A stretch of 64,000 nt of DNA from Ciona savignyi (lineage: Eukaryota; Chordata; Ascidiacea; Phlebobranchia; Cionidae): NCBI GenBank assembly GCA_000149265.1, contig CH002903.1, forward strand, positions 487,429-551,428. The letters are read 5' to 3'. Shown here piece after piece: positions 25,831 through 47,233 of this stretch; positions within the stretch are counted from its first letter, which is position 1, and every line of letters starts with the position of its first letter. The position numbers and the translations under genes are program-made. The notes beneath the pieces are model-generated. The model was given only the letters and a program-made list of their open reading frames with translations, made no database searches and was not told where the DNA came from.

Positions 25831-27624
25831 ATGTGTGTATCGAACGAAATTGAACTGTAAAGCAAGGCTGTTATAAATGGCCAACTATTAGTAAAACTTA
25901 AGTTTACTACGAAACGAACGGTTAAACTTGTGTATATGTAGTGTGTGCAGTGTGGGCAGCTGAAAATACGAAATATTTCTGTTACTACTACTGTGGCTAT
26001 ATAATGGATGTGCATGCGCATTAAAAAGTAAAATGACCAATATTCTTCCTTTTTTTAGCTTGTGACTAATAACAATTTTATGCAAATTCGGTAATGGTGA
26101 AACCTTGGTCCATCTGTATATAACCTGGTAGTAGCTTGTGTTGTGCGTTGGAAATATATTTTCGCTTGTTTTGTTAATTGGTTGGCTGCTGTAGGTCTAC
26201 TGTAAGAAGATCAAATGATACAAGAGTACACTCTTTGTACACTCCAACCTGATTGACAATCCTTTGTTTCAGCGTACTATATGCATTGACGATAATAAAG
26301 TTCAACATGTGCATATGTAAATGGTAGTTTTGCTCTGGTCAAGCTTACAAAAATGCCGAACTTAGAGATTGCTGGCAATCCTTCTAAAGAATATTATACT
26401 CTGGGTTGTCCTTTAAGTTTGTAGAAGTACAGTAACGAATGGCATTTTTAACACTAATAATTGTCCAACTCGCTTGTGATCATGGTGTGTTTTGTAAGTA
26501 TGTTCCTTTAAACCAGTGCTTCTCAAATGGTGCGCCACAGGGGTTAGCTAGGTGCGCCACACTTGCATTTCGTAAATTTACGACAGAGTATACATAGATC
26601 ATAAACTACTAAATGGTTAGTGTTTAGTTCGTTCTTTTCCATTGCAACGTTAGTTCTACATTAACTTTCAAAAAGCAAGAGCGCTCAAGAAACAGTAATT
26701 TATTATTTTTCCTAAATTATTAAAGTATTTAGCATATTGTTTTGACTTCCGGTGCGAAGTACGCCCGTTCGTTTTCTAAATGGTCTCGGGTGGGCCACGA
26801 GGTCAAAAAGATCGAGAACCACTGCTTTAAACACTGGTTTGCAGCAACATTCGAAAACAGTGTAGGGAGCCGTTGCAGGTCGCTGCCTATTTCGCTAGAT
26901 TGTTCCTTGTAGGCATCCAGGTAAGCCGGTTACAACACCTGATGGTATCTGCGATTCCCTACGCGCTATCTCGACTCTCGGAGGTGCTTTAATTAATTGA
27001 GGTTTTCTGCGTAAACGACTCTTCGACTTGACTACTATCTCGTGGTTCGTCGATCAACTCCTCAGTAGTTTTATAACATCAATTGTATTGAACAATTGAG
27101 GCGATTAACTTAGTACCAATTACGAGTAAATCGTTAGATGTTGCAATGATATATAGATTTCAGGTAAATACTCTCAGTATTCTTCACATACAAGATGTTA
27201 CTTAATGCGTTAGGACTCTCTCTCTTTGTTTTTTTCGAGCAAAAGTGAAATCAACTTATATAAACAAGATTATTTGACAGCTGCGTAAACCTCACAATAA
27301 TATTTCAGTGATGATGCATTGTCAGCGCAAATGCCGGCTGTGCGATCATAAATCTTATGTAACGCATGTGGTCGCTACAACAGTCTTGCCCAAGGACTTT
27401 AACAGCTAGTTTAACACTAATTTTATTTGTTAAACCTTTCGGCTGACTGGCTTTTATACTATTTGATTTACCAAAACCTATATTCCAACATCCTGTACTG
27501 TTATAAAGTTTAAAAAGTCAAACACCAAACGATTTCTTGTTTTTCAACAATTGTTAACAAGTACAAAAGACAATTATGTGTAAAAGTAACACACAGTAAG
27601 CTGTGTATAAAATATCCAATGAAT
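25831..27624. other. Region between zar1 and drc1 (convergent ends)
   Basis: Holds one hAT element (26514-26824), poly(A) signals and unmarked AT-rich DNA. A CAG acceptor at 27306-27308 opens a 33-codon Cys-containing frame (to 27409) that is discussed under rejected items. Confidence 0.6.
26514..26824. mobile_element. hAT-type miniature element
   Basis: Ends CAGTGCTTCTCAAATGG ... GAGAACCACTG with a perfect 8-bp duplication CTTTAAAC at 26506-26513 and 26825-26832. It is 311 bp with no coding capacity. Confidence 0.95.
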
Positions 27625-36909
<9,285 letters not shown>

Positions 36910-36942
36910 GTTTTTGTTTATCTGCCCAAAATTTTCCGTTTC

Positions 36943-36956
36943 TCACTTTTCCATGC
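36943..36956 (-). other. drc1 5'UTR acceptor with a three-codon upstream ORF
   Basis: A strong acceptor (seven T then CAG, minus strand) ends at 36957, 47 bases before the drc1 start codon. The exon opens with GC and then ATG GAA AAG TGA (36943-36954), a minimal upstream ORF before the coding ATG. The acceptor could receive either the candidate noncoding exon ending at 37279 or a trans-spliced leader, which is common in Ciona. Sequence alone does not decide between them. Confidence 0.5.
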
Positions 36957-37278
36957 CTGAAAAAAAATATTAAAAATACATTAAAATATAAGAACAGAAG
37001 TCGCTGTAAATGATGATGCTCTGAAGTCTACATCGCAACGTTGAACGACAACGGAATCTCTGATTGCTTTAATCACAAGCTTGCAGACTGGTATGTTAAC
37101 ACTATTGACTATGAATCTATGATTAGTGCATTATAACATTTGTATACAGTACATGGATTCAATATACACGCAAAATCACGACAAAAGGGGTTAACTTTAT
37201 ATTATACCGATAAAGTTGTGCCAGACGGGTTAAAAATTATCTTAAAAACAAGAAAAGTGGTACAACATAATGTCTTAC

Positions 37279-37314
37279 CCAGCCACTCTTTGGCTTCTTT
37301 GTGACTATAGCAAC
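37279..37314 (-). promoter_or_regulatory. Candidate drc1 promoter: RFX X-box and noncoding first exon donor
   Basis: GTGACTATAGCAAC at 37301-37314 fits the X-box layout (two six-base half sites round a central AT; the right half AGCAAC is perfect, the left has a weak last base). X-boxes bind RFX factors and mark motile-cilium genes. Just downstream on the minus strand is a good donor (CTGG|GTAAGA, exon end 37279) that could be the end of a short noncoding first exon splicing to 36956. Position next to a cilium gene supports it; it is still inference. Confidence 0.5.
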
Positions 37315-39904
37315 CATAGAAATATAATGTTAATCATAAAGATCTTTAATATGTTAGAACTAAATTTATTTTATATTTAAAATAGATAAATAAAATTATT
37401 AAACAATAAAATTAAATACACCTAGTTATTTAAAATAAGGTAGTGCAAAAAAGGCAATATAACACTGCCCGCCACATGTTACTTCACATGCTACATCGAG
37501 TACTATTATGTAATGATTCGGGCGGGCAAGCTCGGAGTGACAGCGGGACGAATTATTTATTCTAAAAAAAGTCTCTTTGAATAAGCCATTTAAGGTATGT
37601 TGTTTGAATCCACTGATTCGGGTTAAAAAAAACTAAGACAATGTCTTCAACGGGTTAAATTAGACCTGGTTACCCGATTGTGGGTACGTGCTATATTCTT
37701 ATCAGTATCCCACCCACGTAAATGCTTATTGAGTCAAGTTTTTCCTCCGTAAATAAACAAGGCCGACACAAAATTTTAAAATCAAGTGTACCACATCTAC
37801 ATTTTTGTGAATTACATTAGTTAAACATGGCACCAACCCATCTGTTGATCAAGTCATGAAGCTATAAAGACTTTCGTAACAGTCACAAAAAATGTTATGA
37901 GGTAAGGTGATTCGAGTATAATTCTCTTTGGGTTTTTATGGTGTATCAGGTTGGGGTTAGCGTTCGATTTTGATGATGACAAGCCGTTAATAATGGCAGC
38001 CTACGTCGTGTAGCGTGGCAATACATCACCGGCGGTTGACAAACGTAAAAAATTATACGGCCACCCAATGTGATAATGATACAAGTATTGCATTGCTGCA
38101 TTAAGTTTTGCAGTTTGCAGGCAGGCTACACAGTTGTTTTTAATCATACACCCGTGATCGTGATACGAGCTTACGACCCAAAAGGCGCAAAATATTATGT
38201 TGCATAGCGTTACACAATCCGAGAATTTAAACTGCTCGACCTGACATCGACCTATCCGCCCCCATCAAATACTCACAGATTGGAATTAAAACATAACGCA
38301 TCATTAACATCTATCTTTCAGTGCGCTTTGGCACAAAAGAGTGGAACATCCCGTGGTGCTATCATTGTTTCATTCCTGCCTGTTTCGCCAACATTCAATG
38401 ATAAGGCTTACAGCATTTTGATCAATCGTCGGACAGTTGTGTCTCACTTAGTGGAACCAATAAACCGTGAACATCTTTTGTGTTTTTCTCCATGGGAGTT
38501 TTGCCCGTACATCCACAAATCGGCGGTTTTTAATGCAAACGTAATGGATGTATTGATATTACAAAACTTTTTAAATATATTCGAAGAAAAAAAACGTCAC
38601 AAAAATCTATAAGAAACAGTTCCTTACTTTCTATAAAGGTCTGCTTTTGCAATTTTTGTTTTAACGTTTTACAATAACCTTTTAAATGGCATAAAACTTA
38701 ACGAACAATTAAGCCTACATTACCGCCTCATTACAGAGGTAATTATTGGCAGGTCACGTGACTTCGATCGGAAACGCAGCTGTAAAGACGGAACGATTAA
38801 CAACATGTCAGGACAGGGTTGTTTCACGGTTGTTACACGAGCCTGCTGTCAACAAGCACAACCGCTTGTTAAGTTTGTGTGTATTCTTGCTTAAGCCTCT
38901 ACGACGTGGTCGGCCTGGGCCACTTCACTCCGCTTAAGGCCACGAATACAACGCAATATGCCGGCACAAGGACTATGCGATTAAACGGAAATCGTAAACT
39001 GTCTCCGATTTAAACAAAAATTGGCGCCGGGTTTAACTCCGTCTTTTTTTGAGTTCGAAGACTAAACACCGCGACATCTTTTTGTTTGATGTGTTCAGTC
39101 AAGGCATGATGGTAAGCGTGTGTGGTAATTGCCTCTCGGTACCTGTAAGTGTGTTAATTAAGTCACGTATCGGTGGGACACCTCTCTGCGGAATAGTCTC
39201 GAATTAATTGATCCTAATACTGATTATAGAATGGCTCTATTGAGATCGCTAAATAATCAACAGTGATCGGCTTGCATAAAACGAGCGTTGTCTGTTTCCC
39301 TTGAGAGCAAAATCCAATCGCCGTTCAATGACAAGTTTATAGCTTTCAATTTGAACCTGCGACCTATTTCACGCGCCCGGCCAAGCCCGACGGAATTTGC
39401 TTCTATACAGGTTCCGTGAGAAAGTATATTATTAACGCCTGCTTGACCCTCGTATCCCTCGTCTTATATAGTTAAATGCGCCGCTTAGCGCACCCGAAAA
39501 AATGCCGCACGCGAACGGTCCCACAAGACAAGGTAATCGGGAGGCCCGTTAAAGGCATTAAAAGCAGACAACTACCGACCGATTACAAGTTAATTCGCAG
39601 TTACCCGGCCAGACTGCGGGTCTCGACACACTGTGATCCGTGGCTTGTTGTAACAATCAAAGTAAACAGTGAAAGTGTCACAATATTTAGATTATGAAAG
39701 GATCAGCTAAAGAAAATACTTAATAGATTAAATAGTAAAAGCAGTTAGAATATACTAGCGGATAGGTGAATTTTATTTTTACTTCTGGAATTAGTATATA
39801 TAAAGTAAAAATTTGTATTAGTTTTTTAAAAAGTTGTCGATATAACAAAAAATTGTTATATTTTACAGATAAATTTATATTTGTTGCAAAGTCGTTTTCA
39901 AACC
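37315..39904. other. Upstream region of lbx and drc1
   Basis: 2.6 kb between divergent genes. No mobile element of the named families is seen; the sequence from about 38730 to 39700 is less AT-rich than its surroundings, as expected for regulatory DNA of lbx. Frames of about 110 codons or fewer are present, but none has a recognisable domain. Confidence 0.4.
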
Positions 39905-41720
39905 ATGGCTGTTAGTTCGTCCAAACACGCAGAATATAAACCAACCCAAGGACGTAGATCAAGCGACCAGAAGAGTGATCAAACTCAAAACACTAAACGA
40001 GTCACACCTTTCTCCATCGACGATATTCTTTCTGCACCAAAAAACGTCGAATCCAGGACCCCTGAAAATAAAACAAATAGTTATGTTGGCGAAGAGGGCT
40101 TGTCCGCTACACATGATTTCCTCCCTGCGTTTTATTCTTGGCAGCAAAATTCTTACTCACAGTGGATTGACAATCTCCGTCGATTGTATGCAGTTTCAGG
40201 CTTGGAGCCGCTCTTACAAGCTGGCGGTCAGCATGCTTACAAATATAGAGGAACTTGTCGCAGAAGATCTTCGTCGAACGTGTTGCACGGGAAAGGTGTA
40301 GCCGATTTTGGTCGCAAGTCGACAAGGACATCGCCTGTAAATTCCGCCATTCGAAGAAACAAAGTCGAAGAAATTAAAACCGAAAGTTCCCGGGTTCGAT
40401 CTGAGGCCACGATCGAAATAACAAACCCGCGAAGGAAACGAAAACTTTTGGAAAATGGCGAATGCGTTTCGCTTCCCGGTAGCGGGAAGGCCGCATCGGA
40501 TTCCAAAACCGAGGATATCGTCACTAGTTCGGATTCCCCCCTTCACGCACTTGAGAAACTAACCTGTTCCACCCTGCAATATTTAGAAACAAGTATGTAA
40601 AACGTTCGAGTTGATCATATCCCTAAAAAATGCGTGCGACTCTAAACGTTCGACTTTTTGCTCTCCACAGAACAACCGAGTCTTCACACCGTTGCTGTCG
40701 GCCAGGAAGTGAGATCAAAACGACGGAAATGCCGGACCGCGTTTTCTACCTTTCAACTTTCCGTCCTGGAACAGCGATTTAATTGTCACAAGTATTTAAC
40801 ACCGTCCGATCGCGACCACATCGCCAGGGCACTCGGTCTCAGCGCTTCCCAGGTGGGCCACATTTGCATTTTTCGACAAATTACGAAACAACGCCTTTCA
40901 AATCTTGAGTTAATTATTTTTGTTTCGTAATGTAATAATATATGCTTCAATTGCATATTCAATTGTTTGACAAATTACGAAATACCCTCTTTCGATTCTT
41001 GGGTTAATTATTGTTTTGATTTTGAGAAAATAAAATCATTTCATTTCTTTTAGGTTATTACGTGGTTCCAAAATAGACGCGCAAAACTAAAGCGAGATAT
41101 AGAAGAGTTGCAAAACGACATTAAAACGGTGAGGTAACGTCCCGAATCGATTTATATTATATATTACTTTATATATTAAAATTTTTTAGTGTTTTCTGCG
41201 TTTTTGCTTTGCGGAATTTTTCTCTTTTTAAACTACGCATAAATTGAAAACCGTCTAATTGTATAATTTATATTTAAAACAACTGTAAAAATCAATCATT
41301 TGACAAAAGCGAGTATGTAGCACTGTATAAGCAAGAAATAGGGAGATAATGCTAATCAAAAAGTCAACAATTTACTGTCCACTTTAAAGCAATAAAAATA
41401 TTAAATAAGAATGAAATTTAAGATCCAATTTAAAACGTCTACAAAATTACACTGCGATTTTAGTTTCATTTCGGTTATCTATCGCTACATTTATAAAAAA
41501 AAACGTGTTTTTAATTTCGTATAACACTGTTAATATCACGCAGGTAATGGTTTTTAGTCTATATACATGACCATCTAAAATATTTTATCGATATTGAGTA
41601 TTTATTTTAATTTAATTTGCTTCATAGGTAAATAAATGGTCTTCCCCTGAAATTCCGCTGCTGACGAGACCAAATGACAAAATGGAATCAAAATCCGCTT
41701 CGCCGCCCCCGCAGCAATGA
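39905..41720 (+). CDS. lbx: Ladybird-type homeobox transcription factor (Lbx)
   Basis: This is a homeodomain transcription factor of the ladybird family, a DNA-binding regulator of muscle and neural cell fate in other animals. Exons: 39905-40592, 40671-40852, 41054-41128, 41628-41720 (stop TGA), 345 residues. Evidence: the N-terminal TPFSIDDIL motif (residues 34-42), the family's SPLHALEKL stretch just before the homeodomain, and a homeodomain (about 246-305) with CRTAFSTFQLSVLEQRF, the ladybird-like KYLTPSDRDHIARALGLS, and helix 3 VITWFQNRRAKLKRD followed by IEELQNDIK, a ladybird hallmark. The intron at SASQ|VITWFQ falls inside the homeodomain at position 44/45. The start has a good context (AACCATGG). 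Exon 4 adds a 30-residue tail ending SASPPPQQ; without it, read-through of exon 3 stops two codons later (VR then TAA). A poly(A) signal candidate is at 42254-42259. Confidence 0.88.
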
Positions 41721-44700
41721 AAGACAAAGAGAAACGCAAGCAAGCACGTTGTTTCTGAGAAGGGATGCTCGGATTGTATACTCAAAATAATCAAATAACG
41801 GAAGACAAAATTTTCTGAGGCAACACATGCATACACAAAACTTGTTACAATTGATACGCAAGACGAATACTGTCGATGGAAATTGATATGCGCCATTTTA
41901 GTCATATCTTTAATTAATGCGTTTACATGACCGTTTAAGGGAATAGAATCAAGAGTTTACTATAGACTTTCTGTTAAAATATTGTTAAAATGCCCGGCGA
42001 AAATTCTCTCTTTCTTTATCACGGTGGTCGGATACCTTGACCTTGATTCGCAACGATACCAGAAGCATGCAGTAAATCACTGCTCCGTTAAACTGTTGAC
42101 AGAAGACTCTTTAATTTATTGAACCTTCGCTTCTAATAGGGTCTAAGTTTTCGAAACCTTTCCATGACAGGCGTTGAAATGAGTTGAATAATTTAGTATT
42201 TATGGCTTTCCAGGTGTGCTTGATTGTACGCGCTGCGAAGAATTTGCTTTTGTAATAAATAAGCTAAATCAAACCTGGTGTTTGTTTTGATGATACGAGA
42301 ACGCATTGACGTCTATATGGAAGATGCATTACCTGAGCAGCGATTTTTCCCTTTAGGAACGTGTGTGATTAGTGCTGTTACGTCTCGGGCCACCCACCGT
42401 CTACCTACCAGCACAAAACAAGACATGAAAGTTAAGTCGAGATAATAACGCTTGAAATAATGAGTGTGTGCAATAACCCATCGAGCATGCAGCTGCCACT
42501 GTTATATTTTAATATACTGTAAAACAGAGGGTGCGCAAGGGCTAACGATCAAATATTTTCGGCCACCCACGACAGAGTGGAGTCGTCGAACGGTCGATTA
42601 CTTGAGATAGATCGGTTTGTGTTGACACAGGTTTGAAACAAGTTCAGCTGAGGACCGATTAAGCTAATGGATGCCCATCAAATCAAATTAGCCATTTAAG
42701 CATCGTGGATAAGCAGATTAAGGACATTTAAAATGATACGAAGTAAAAACAACAGTGTTTTGATGTCTGAATTGGCGGGAATTGAGAAGATGGGTTAATT
42801 TGGAGCGTGACACAAATGGGTACGGTAAACTCGATAAAGATTCGCTACATCATGCTTCAAGCTGGCCCATCTGGTGTCCTTATATGGCCCTCGATCCCTG
42901 GGTCTGCTCTGTGGAAATACTACCGCGTGCCCAGCAGCACGCAAGAGGTATTAAGGCTCGGGAACCGCACGAGAGCCGTTTATTACCGCGGGCTTCTCAC
43001 CACATGCTGCTCATATTGACAAGGGCTCGTTGCTCGCCATTGATCATTCGCCGCTGCCATCGATATCTAAAGATAAACCCCCGAGCGTAAGTAGACGGAG
43101 ATTATGCGTCATAAATAAACGCGTTTTTCGATGACAACTATTTACGCACTGTGGATTTTGAATGCTCACCTATATTTTACGACTTTAAAAGGCATGATTT
43201 TTCGTACACGTGATTAAGGTGAATAAACGAGTGAGCGAGTGGTTTTCATAAATCATAAACAATTATACTAACTAAAATGGAGGGCCGAACAAATTGTACA
43301 ATTATAGTTATATATTTTACAATACAGGAAATGCGTAGTGCGTCAGTATTGTCGCAATTTTGTGACTTCAATCAATGATGTGATATCGTGTTCACGGAAT
43401 GATTAGTACAGAAAAGATATCGCCCAAGATTGATTACGTGGACTAAGCGGTGTCGGTTTAGATCTTAACCCTGAATCGAGCATCTATACGGCTACATATC
43501 TTGAGCAAGGGCACCACTACAAGGCGAAAATATGAAAATCTGTTTTATTTATGCCAATCGCTTATATAATTATACTCAAGGTTGTAAGGGTTTACACAGG
43601 ATTTTTAGCAAGGCCGTATTTATCTGTCGTTCCTTATTTCGGTAATTCTCACTAATATATTAAAACAGCTGATTTAAATATTAAAATAAGTAGTTTTTAT
43701 TTACCAACGTTTCGTTGGCTTAAACAATTCTAACATCTTCTTGGGCAAATGACAAAGAATTTGTACATCTGTTGTGCTGTTGTGTCTACACATTCTTTTT
43801 ATTAAAGAACCCTCTTTTTTCATAAAGTTTTTTCAAGTTTTGTTTTAAAAATCGCGTTATTCTGCTAAAGTTGTTCATAAAAATCCTTGCAAAATACCTC
43901 AAAATCTCGTTTTTTTCTCTATGTTTTTATATGTAAGTTCTTTAATTTATGCATGTCCATAATTTAGATGTCAAGGTTTTTTTTACAATGAATAAACCTA
44001 CTACATTTAAACATTCTCAGTCAAGGCGAAACATTTGTTAAAGTGAAAAAAGACAAATTGCAAAACATAAATAGGCTCAATGCTTGGTTTATGAATAGTA
44101 GAAAGGTATGCCTGTATACTATACCGTAGGGCGTAGGTTAAAGTATGATTTTTCGGGCAGTCGTATAGAAATACTATTGCAGTATGTTTAAATTTGTAAT
44201 AAATTTTTAAGTCAATTGAAGCCACTGAATCAAAACCACGACCGTTCACTGCGCATTTTTAATGGTCGCAGCAGGAAGGCACGAGCATAGTTTACTAAAC
44301 TTGTTTAGTTTTACGAGGCATAGAGTGAGGATCGATCGTACTTGTTGTCTGGTCAATATTACCCTTTGGCGTTTTCATATACCCCAAGTTTGTTTTTTTT
44401 TGTTTTTTTTTACCGAGCCAAGTTTCGAACCCATGATGGGCTCGTCACTAAGACCGCTTTTTTGTATAAGAGTTGGTATATGTATCGGTCGCGTTAACCA
44501 TTTGGCCACACGACCGTACCATATACCCCAAGTAATCCTTTTGCATTGTATCGGCATATAGGCACTGACTTGTATCGTAACGCCGTAAATATTTTACTTT
44601 CCGCAGGTTGACGCTATTGGTCTTTTCTTACGCAAATAATTTTGCTAATAGTGCCCATATTTCTAGCAATAATTTCTTGGGAAATAGTAAAAATATATCT

Positions 44701-46180
44701 TTTGTCAAAAAGTCCTAATATTTTTCTTTAATATGTATTAGTTGCGCTTAATTTCAAAGCTGTTTAGGTCTTTGTTTTGTTGTATTTGTTTTAAACAATT
44801 AATCGCTTATTGTAATTTAGCCTATGTTTAACGGCTGTGTTAAATATTATCCGTTTTGCAGCGTTTTATATTTTTTATTTGTCTATCTTTTATAAAATGA
44901 TTTGTTTTGACGACTTTTTTTGCTTTTATATTTGTGTGTGCGGTAGGGTAATATTTGCAGTTATTTTCATATAAAAAAAACATGAGACGATACATGGCGC
45001 AACGTATTACATTTATCATTGATCTGATGATGGCGGAGGGAAGGGTCGTGTTGTGAATCTTTGTTGGCCATGTCATGTTTTAGAACATGTCATTGCTTAC
45101 GAACGCATTTGGCAGCTATTGCAATAAACCCAATAAATTACCGGCGCTGATGTTTTTAAGTTAAAGAAACAATACGGCGTTGTATGATAAATTGCATGAC
45201 TAAAATATAGCTAAATATATATATATATAAACAGCACGAAGCAATATTTTTAAACGGTTTATTATTCTGCGACTTTCTTTTGATAAAACGATAAAATTCC
45301 GGTGTTATTTCGCGTATAATCTTATAAAAAAGTGGCATGCACGCTCATCATTTAGAACAAGAGATCATAACAAGTAAGTATAATAAATAAAACATTAGCC
45401 AACCGGAATTTTGCTTGTTAAGTTACTAATTGACTACCTTTATAAATAGGTAAATAATTCGATTAATTGATCGGTTGTGTTATTGGACACTCAACAGACG
45501 TTTGATGCGGTAACTTTGTAGAACAATATCCAGCAAAAGTAAGACATTTCAATAGCTATATTTAGCACTGGTAACCAACACAAATTTATTATCTAAGATT
45601 CTAAGGTAACAACTATATTCAAATAAACTCTAATGTGCAGTTTCCTTTTCTTTGCCAGCTTTATTATACACATTTACTGTGACTGTTATTTCTTAGTATT
45701 TATAGAATCATCATCACCATTAACCCCACTGTGGGCACAGTTAATCTGACTATTGCTGGGGTAGTATAACATATTACATACCTTATATATATATACTTTG
45801 TTAGTTGGCAAGACAACACTATTTTATTAAGTTTTCTTGGACGTTTAAATTAAAAAACACAATATTAAACTAGGAAACAATGAAAGGTTCATTTTTATCA
45901 AAGCATTGAAGTCTACTGTTAAAGAGTTAAATCACCAGTACTACAAAACACGATTTACTTCAACAGCTGTACAGTAATAACTAATTGAAAAACCCAGAGG
46001 TAAACTTTGTACATATGAAAACGCAAACACAGTATGTAAAAATTGTACAAAACAGTATTGATAAACAAAAGCATAATATCAACACCACACCAGTGTATTC
46101 TGTAATACTGAATCATGTTTAAAAGGGAAAATAGTAGATACAAAAGTGGAAGAAATAGCATCAATGATTCATATTTATTA
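41721..46180. other. 4.5 kb between lbx and the NERD gene
   Basis: No gene seen. It contains the lbx 3'UTR, a GC-richer block at about 42780-43090 (with CCTTATATGG at 42878-42887 and CATCTG at 42868-42873), and the second-family SINE at 44390-44519. The rest is AT-rich and unmarked. Confidence 0.5.
44390..44519 (-). mobile_element. Second SINE family with 14-bp target duplication
   Basis: CATATACCCCAAGT flanks the insert at 44376-44389 and 44520-44533. The minus strand reads as a tRNA-like unit: GTGTGGCCAAATGG (A box), GGGTTCGAAACTTGGCTCGG (B box), then an A-rich tail (T runs on the plus strand). At 130 bp it is shorter than, and distinct from, the main SINE family. Confidence 0.92.
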
Positions 46181-47233
46181 TCATGCACTAAAAAAGATTG
46201 TATCAATATCATTTGCTGATATTTTTGCTTCTGTGGTGTCACCAGCTATTTTAAAACCTATGTTGTGATTGTAAGGCAATGTGACGCTTGCGACAACTTC
46301 CCTTGAAAACCACCTAGTTACACCTCTTTTATACATTGTTACATTGGTGGTGGGAGAATACCCTAAAACAGCCCAAAATGTGCCAGTTTTGGAGTTTCGA
46401 GAGTGTACAAAGATCATTTGATCAACTTCTTTTCGGTTAACTGAGATCTCGGGACAACCCTTGTAGTCCCCGATTAATTTTTTGCCTCCATTAAGTTGCA
46501 ATACATCCCATGTCCCAATTTGGTTCAAAGAACCTCGTGTTTGCTGCAGCTGATTAGTTGACAGCGTTCCACGGAAAAATGAGGGCACAACCATATCAGT
46601 CAACATTGTCGAGTATGTCTGAGAAAATGAAGATGCAAAACTGTGCAATTTTTCATATCGAATTACGGAAGGATTATTTTTAATTGCATCGTCTAGCTTA
46701 CAGGACTTATTGGCAAGTACAACCCAGGAGATGCATTTATTTTCAGGTATAGCAACTCCAGATCTCAGTAAGTGAAGGCGTAGTATATTTGTTTTCTTTT
46801 TACATTCGGACAACGGACTAGGATATTGTGTTTGCTGAGAAAATGTTTTATTTTCTCGAGAAACAGTCTTTCTCTGTTCCCAATAGTCTCCACTTTTGGA
46901 CGAGATTAGTTGCCCTGACCAATTTTTGACCTCAATACAATGAATGCCATAATTAGTTAGAACAATTAAGTCGATTTCATGTCTTCTTGTTTGGAATTCA
47001 TCAGGTACTCTGAGAGAATGAAATATGTTGCAACTGGCAACACACCCCAAATCTTTTAAAAGTTTTTCAATGAATTCTTCTGCTTGTCTTCCTGCTAGAT
47101 TTTTCTTGTCTTCACTGTATGTAGAAGGATTAGAAGCCTGCTGTGCTTGCAGGATACGATTCGTTATACCAAACATGCCAGTAAACAACTTCACCAGGCA
47201 ATGTAAACAAAAACATTTGTGTCTGAAAAACAT
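46181..47233 (-). CDS. NERD-domain (nuclease-related) protein, single open frame
   Basis: This is an uninterrupted 350-codon frame. NERD is a PD-(D/E)xK-like nuclease-fold domain, common in bacteria, archaea and plants and little studied in animals. Visible landmarks: the helix AGRQAEEFIEKLL (residues 48-60), HEIDLIVLTNYGIHCIEVKNW (85-105, with D88, E101 and K103 as the likely metal and catalytic triad), WSGQ and YWEQR, then a Q-rich turn QQTQYPSPLSECKKKTNILR (133-152), as in NERD proteins. Residues 160-350 are a C-terminal region I do not recognise. The first 45 residues are Cys-rich and hydrophobic; translation may instead begin at M20, because ATGTTTTTCAG over the first codons also looks like a splice or trans-splice acceptor. 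No introns are seen in the frame. Function unknown; nuclease activity is only inferred from the motif. Confidence 0.8.
   Translation of the reverse strand: MFFRHKCFCLHCLVKLFTGMFGITNRILQAQQASNPSTYSEDKKNLAGRQAEEFIEKLLKDLGCVASCNIFHSLRVPDEFQTRRHEIDLIVLTNYGIHCIEVKNWSGQLISSKSGDYWEQRKTVSRENKTFSQQTQYPSPLSECKKKTNILRLHLLRSGVAIPENKCISWVVLANKSCKLDDAIKNNPSVIRYEKLHSFASSFSQTYSTMLTDMVVPSFFRGTLSTNQLQQTRGSLNQIGTWDVLQLNGGKKLIGDYKGCPEISVNRKEVDQMIFVHSRNSKTGTFWAVLGYSPTTNVTMYKRGVTRWFSREVVASVTLPYNHNIGFKIAGDTTEAKISANDIDTIFFSA

Noticed and set aside
27309-27409. Possible last zar1 exon with HCQRKCRLCD
   Set aside because: The acceptor is good, but no donor before the zar1 TAA gives the needed phase, and the frame runs into SINE-like sequence.
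38280-38612. 110-codon frame upstream of lbx
   Set aside because: No start context, domain, splice support or codon signal stands out; compatible with chance.
39959-40546. Minus-strand frames of 62-110 codons over lbx
   Set aside because: Shadows of lbx exon 1 in antisense frames.
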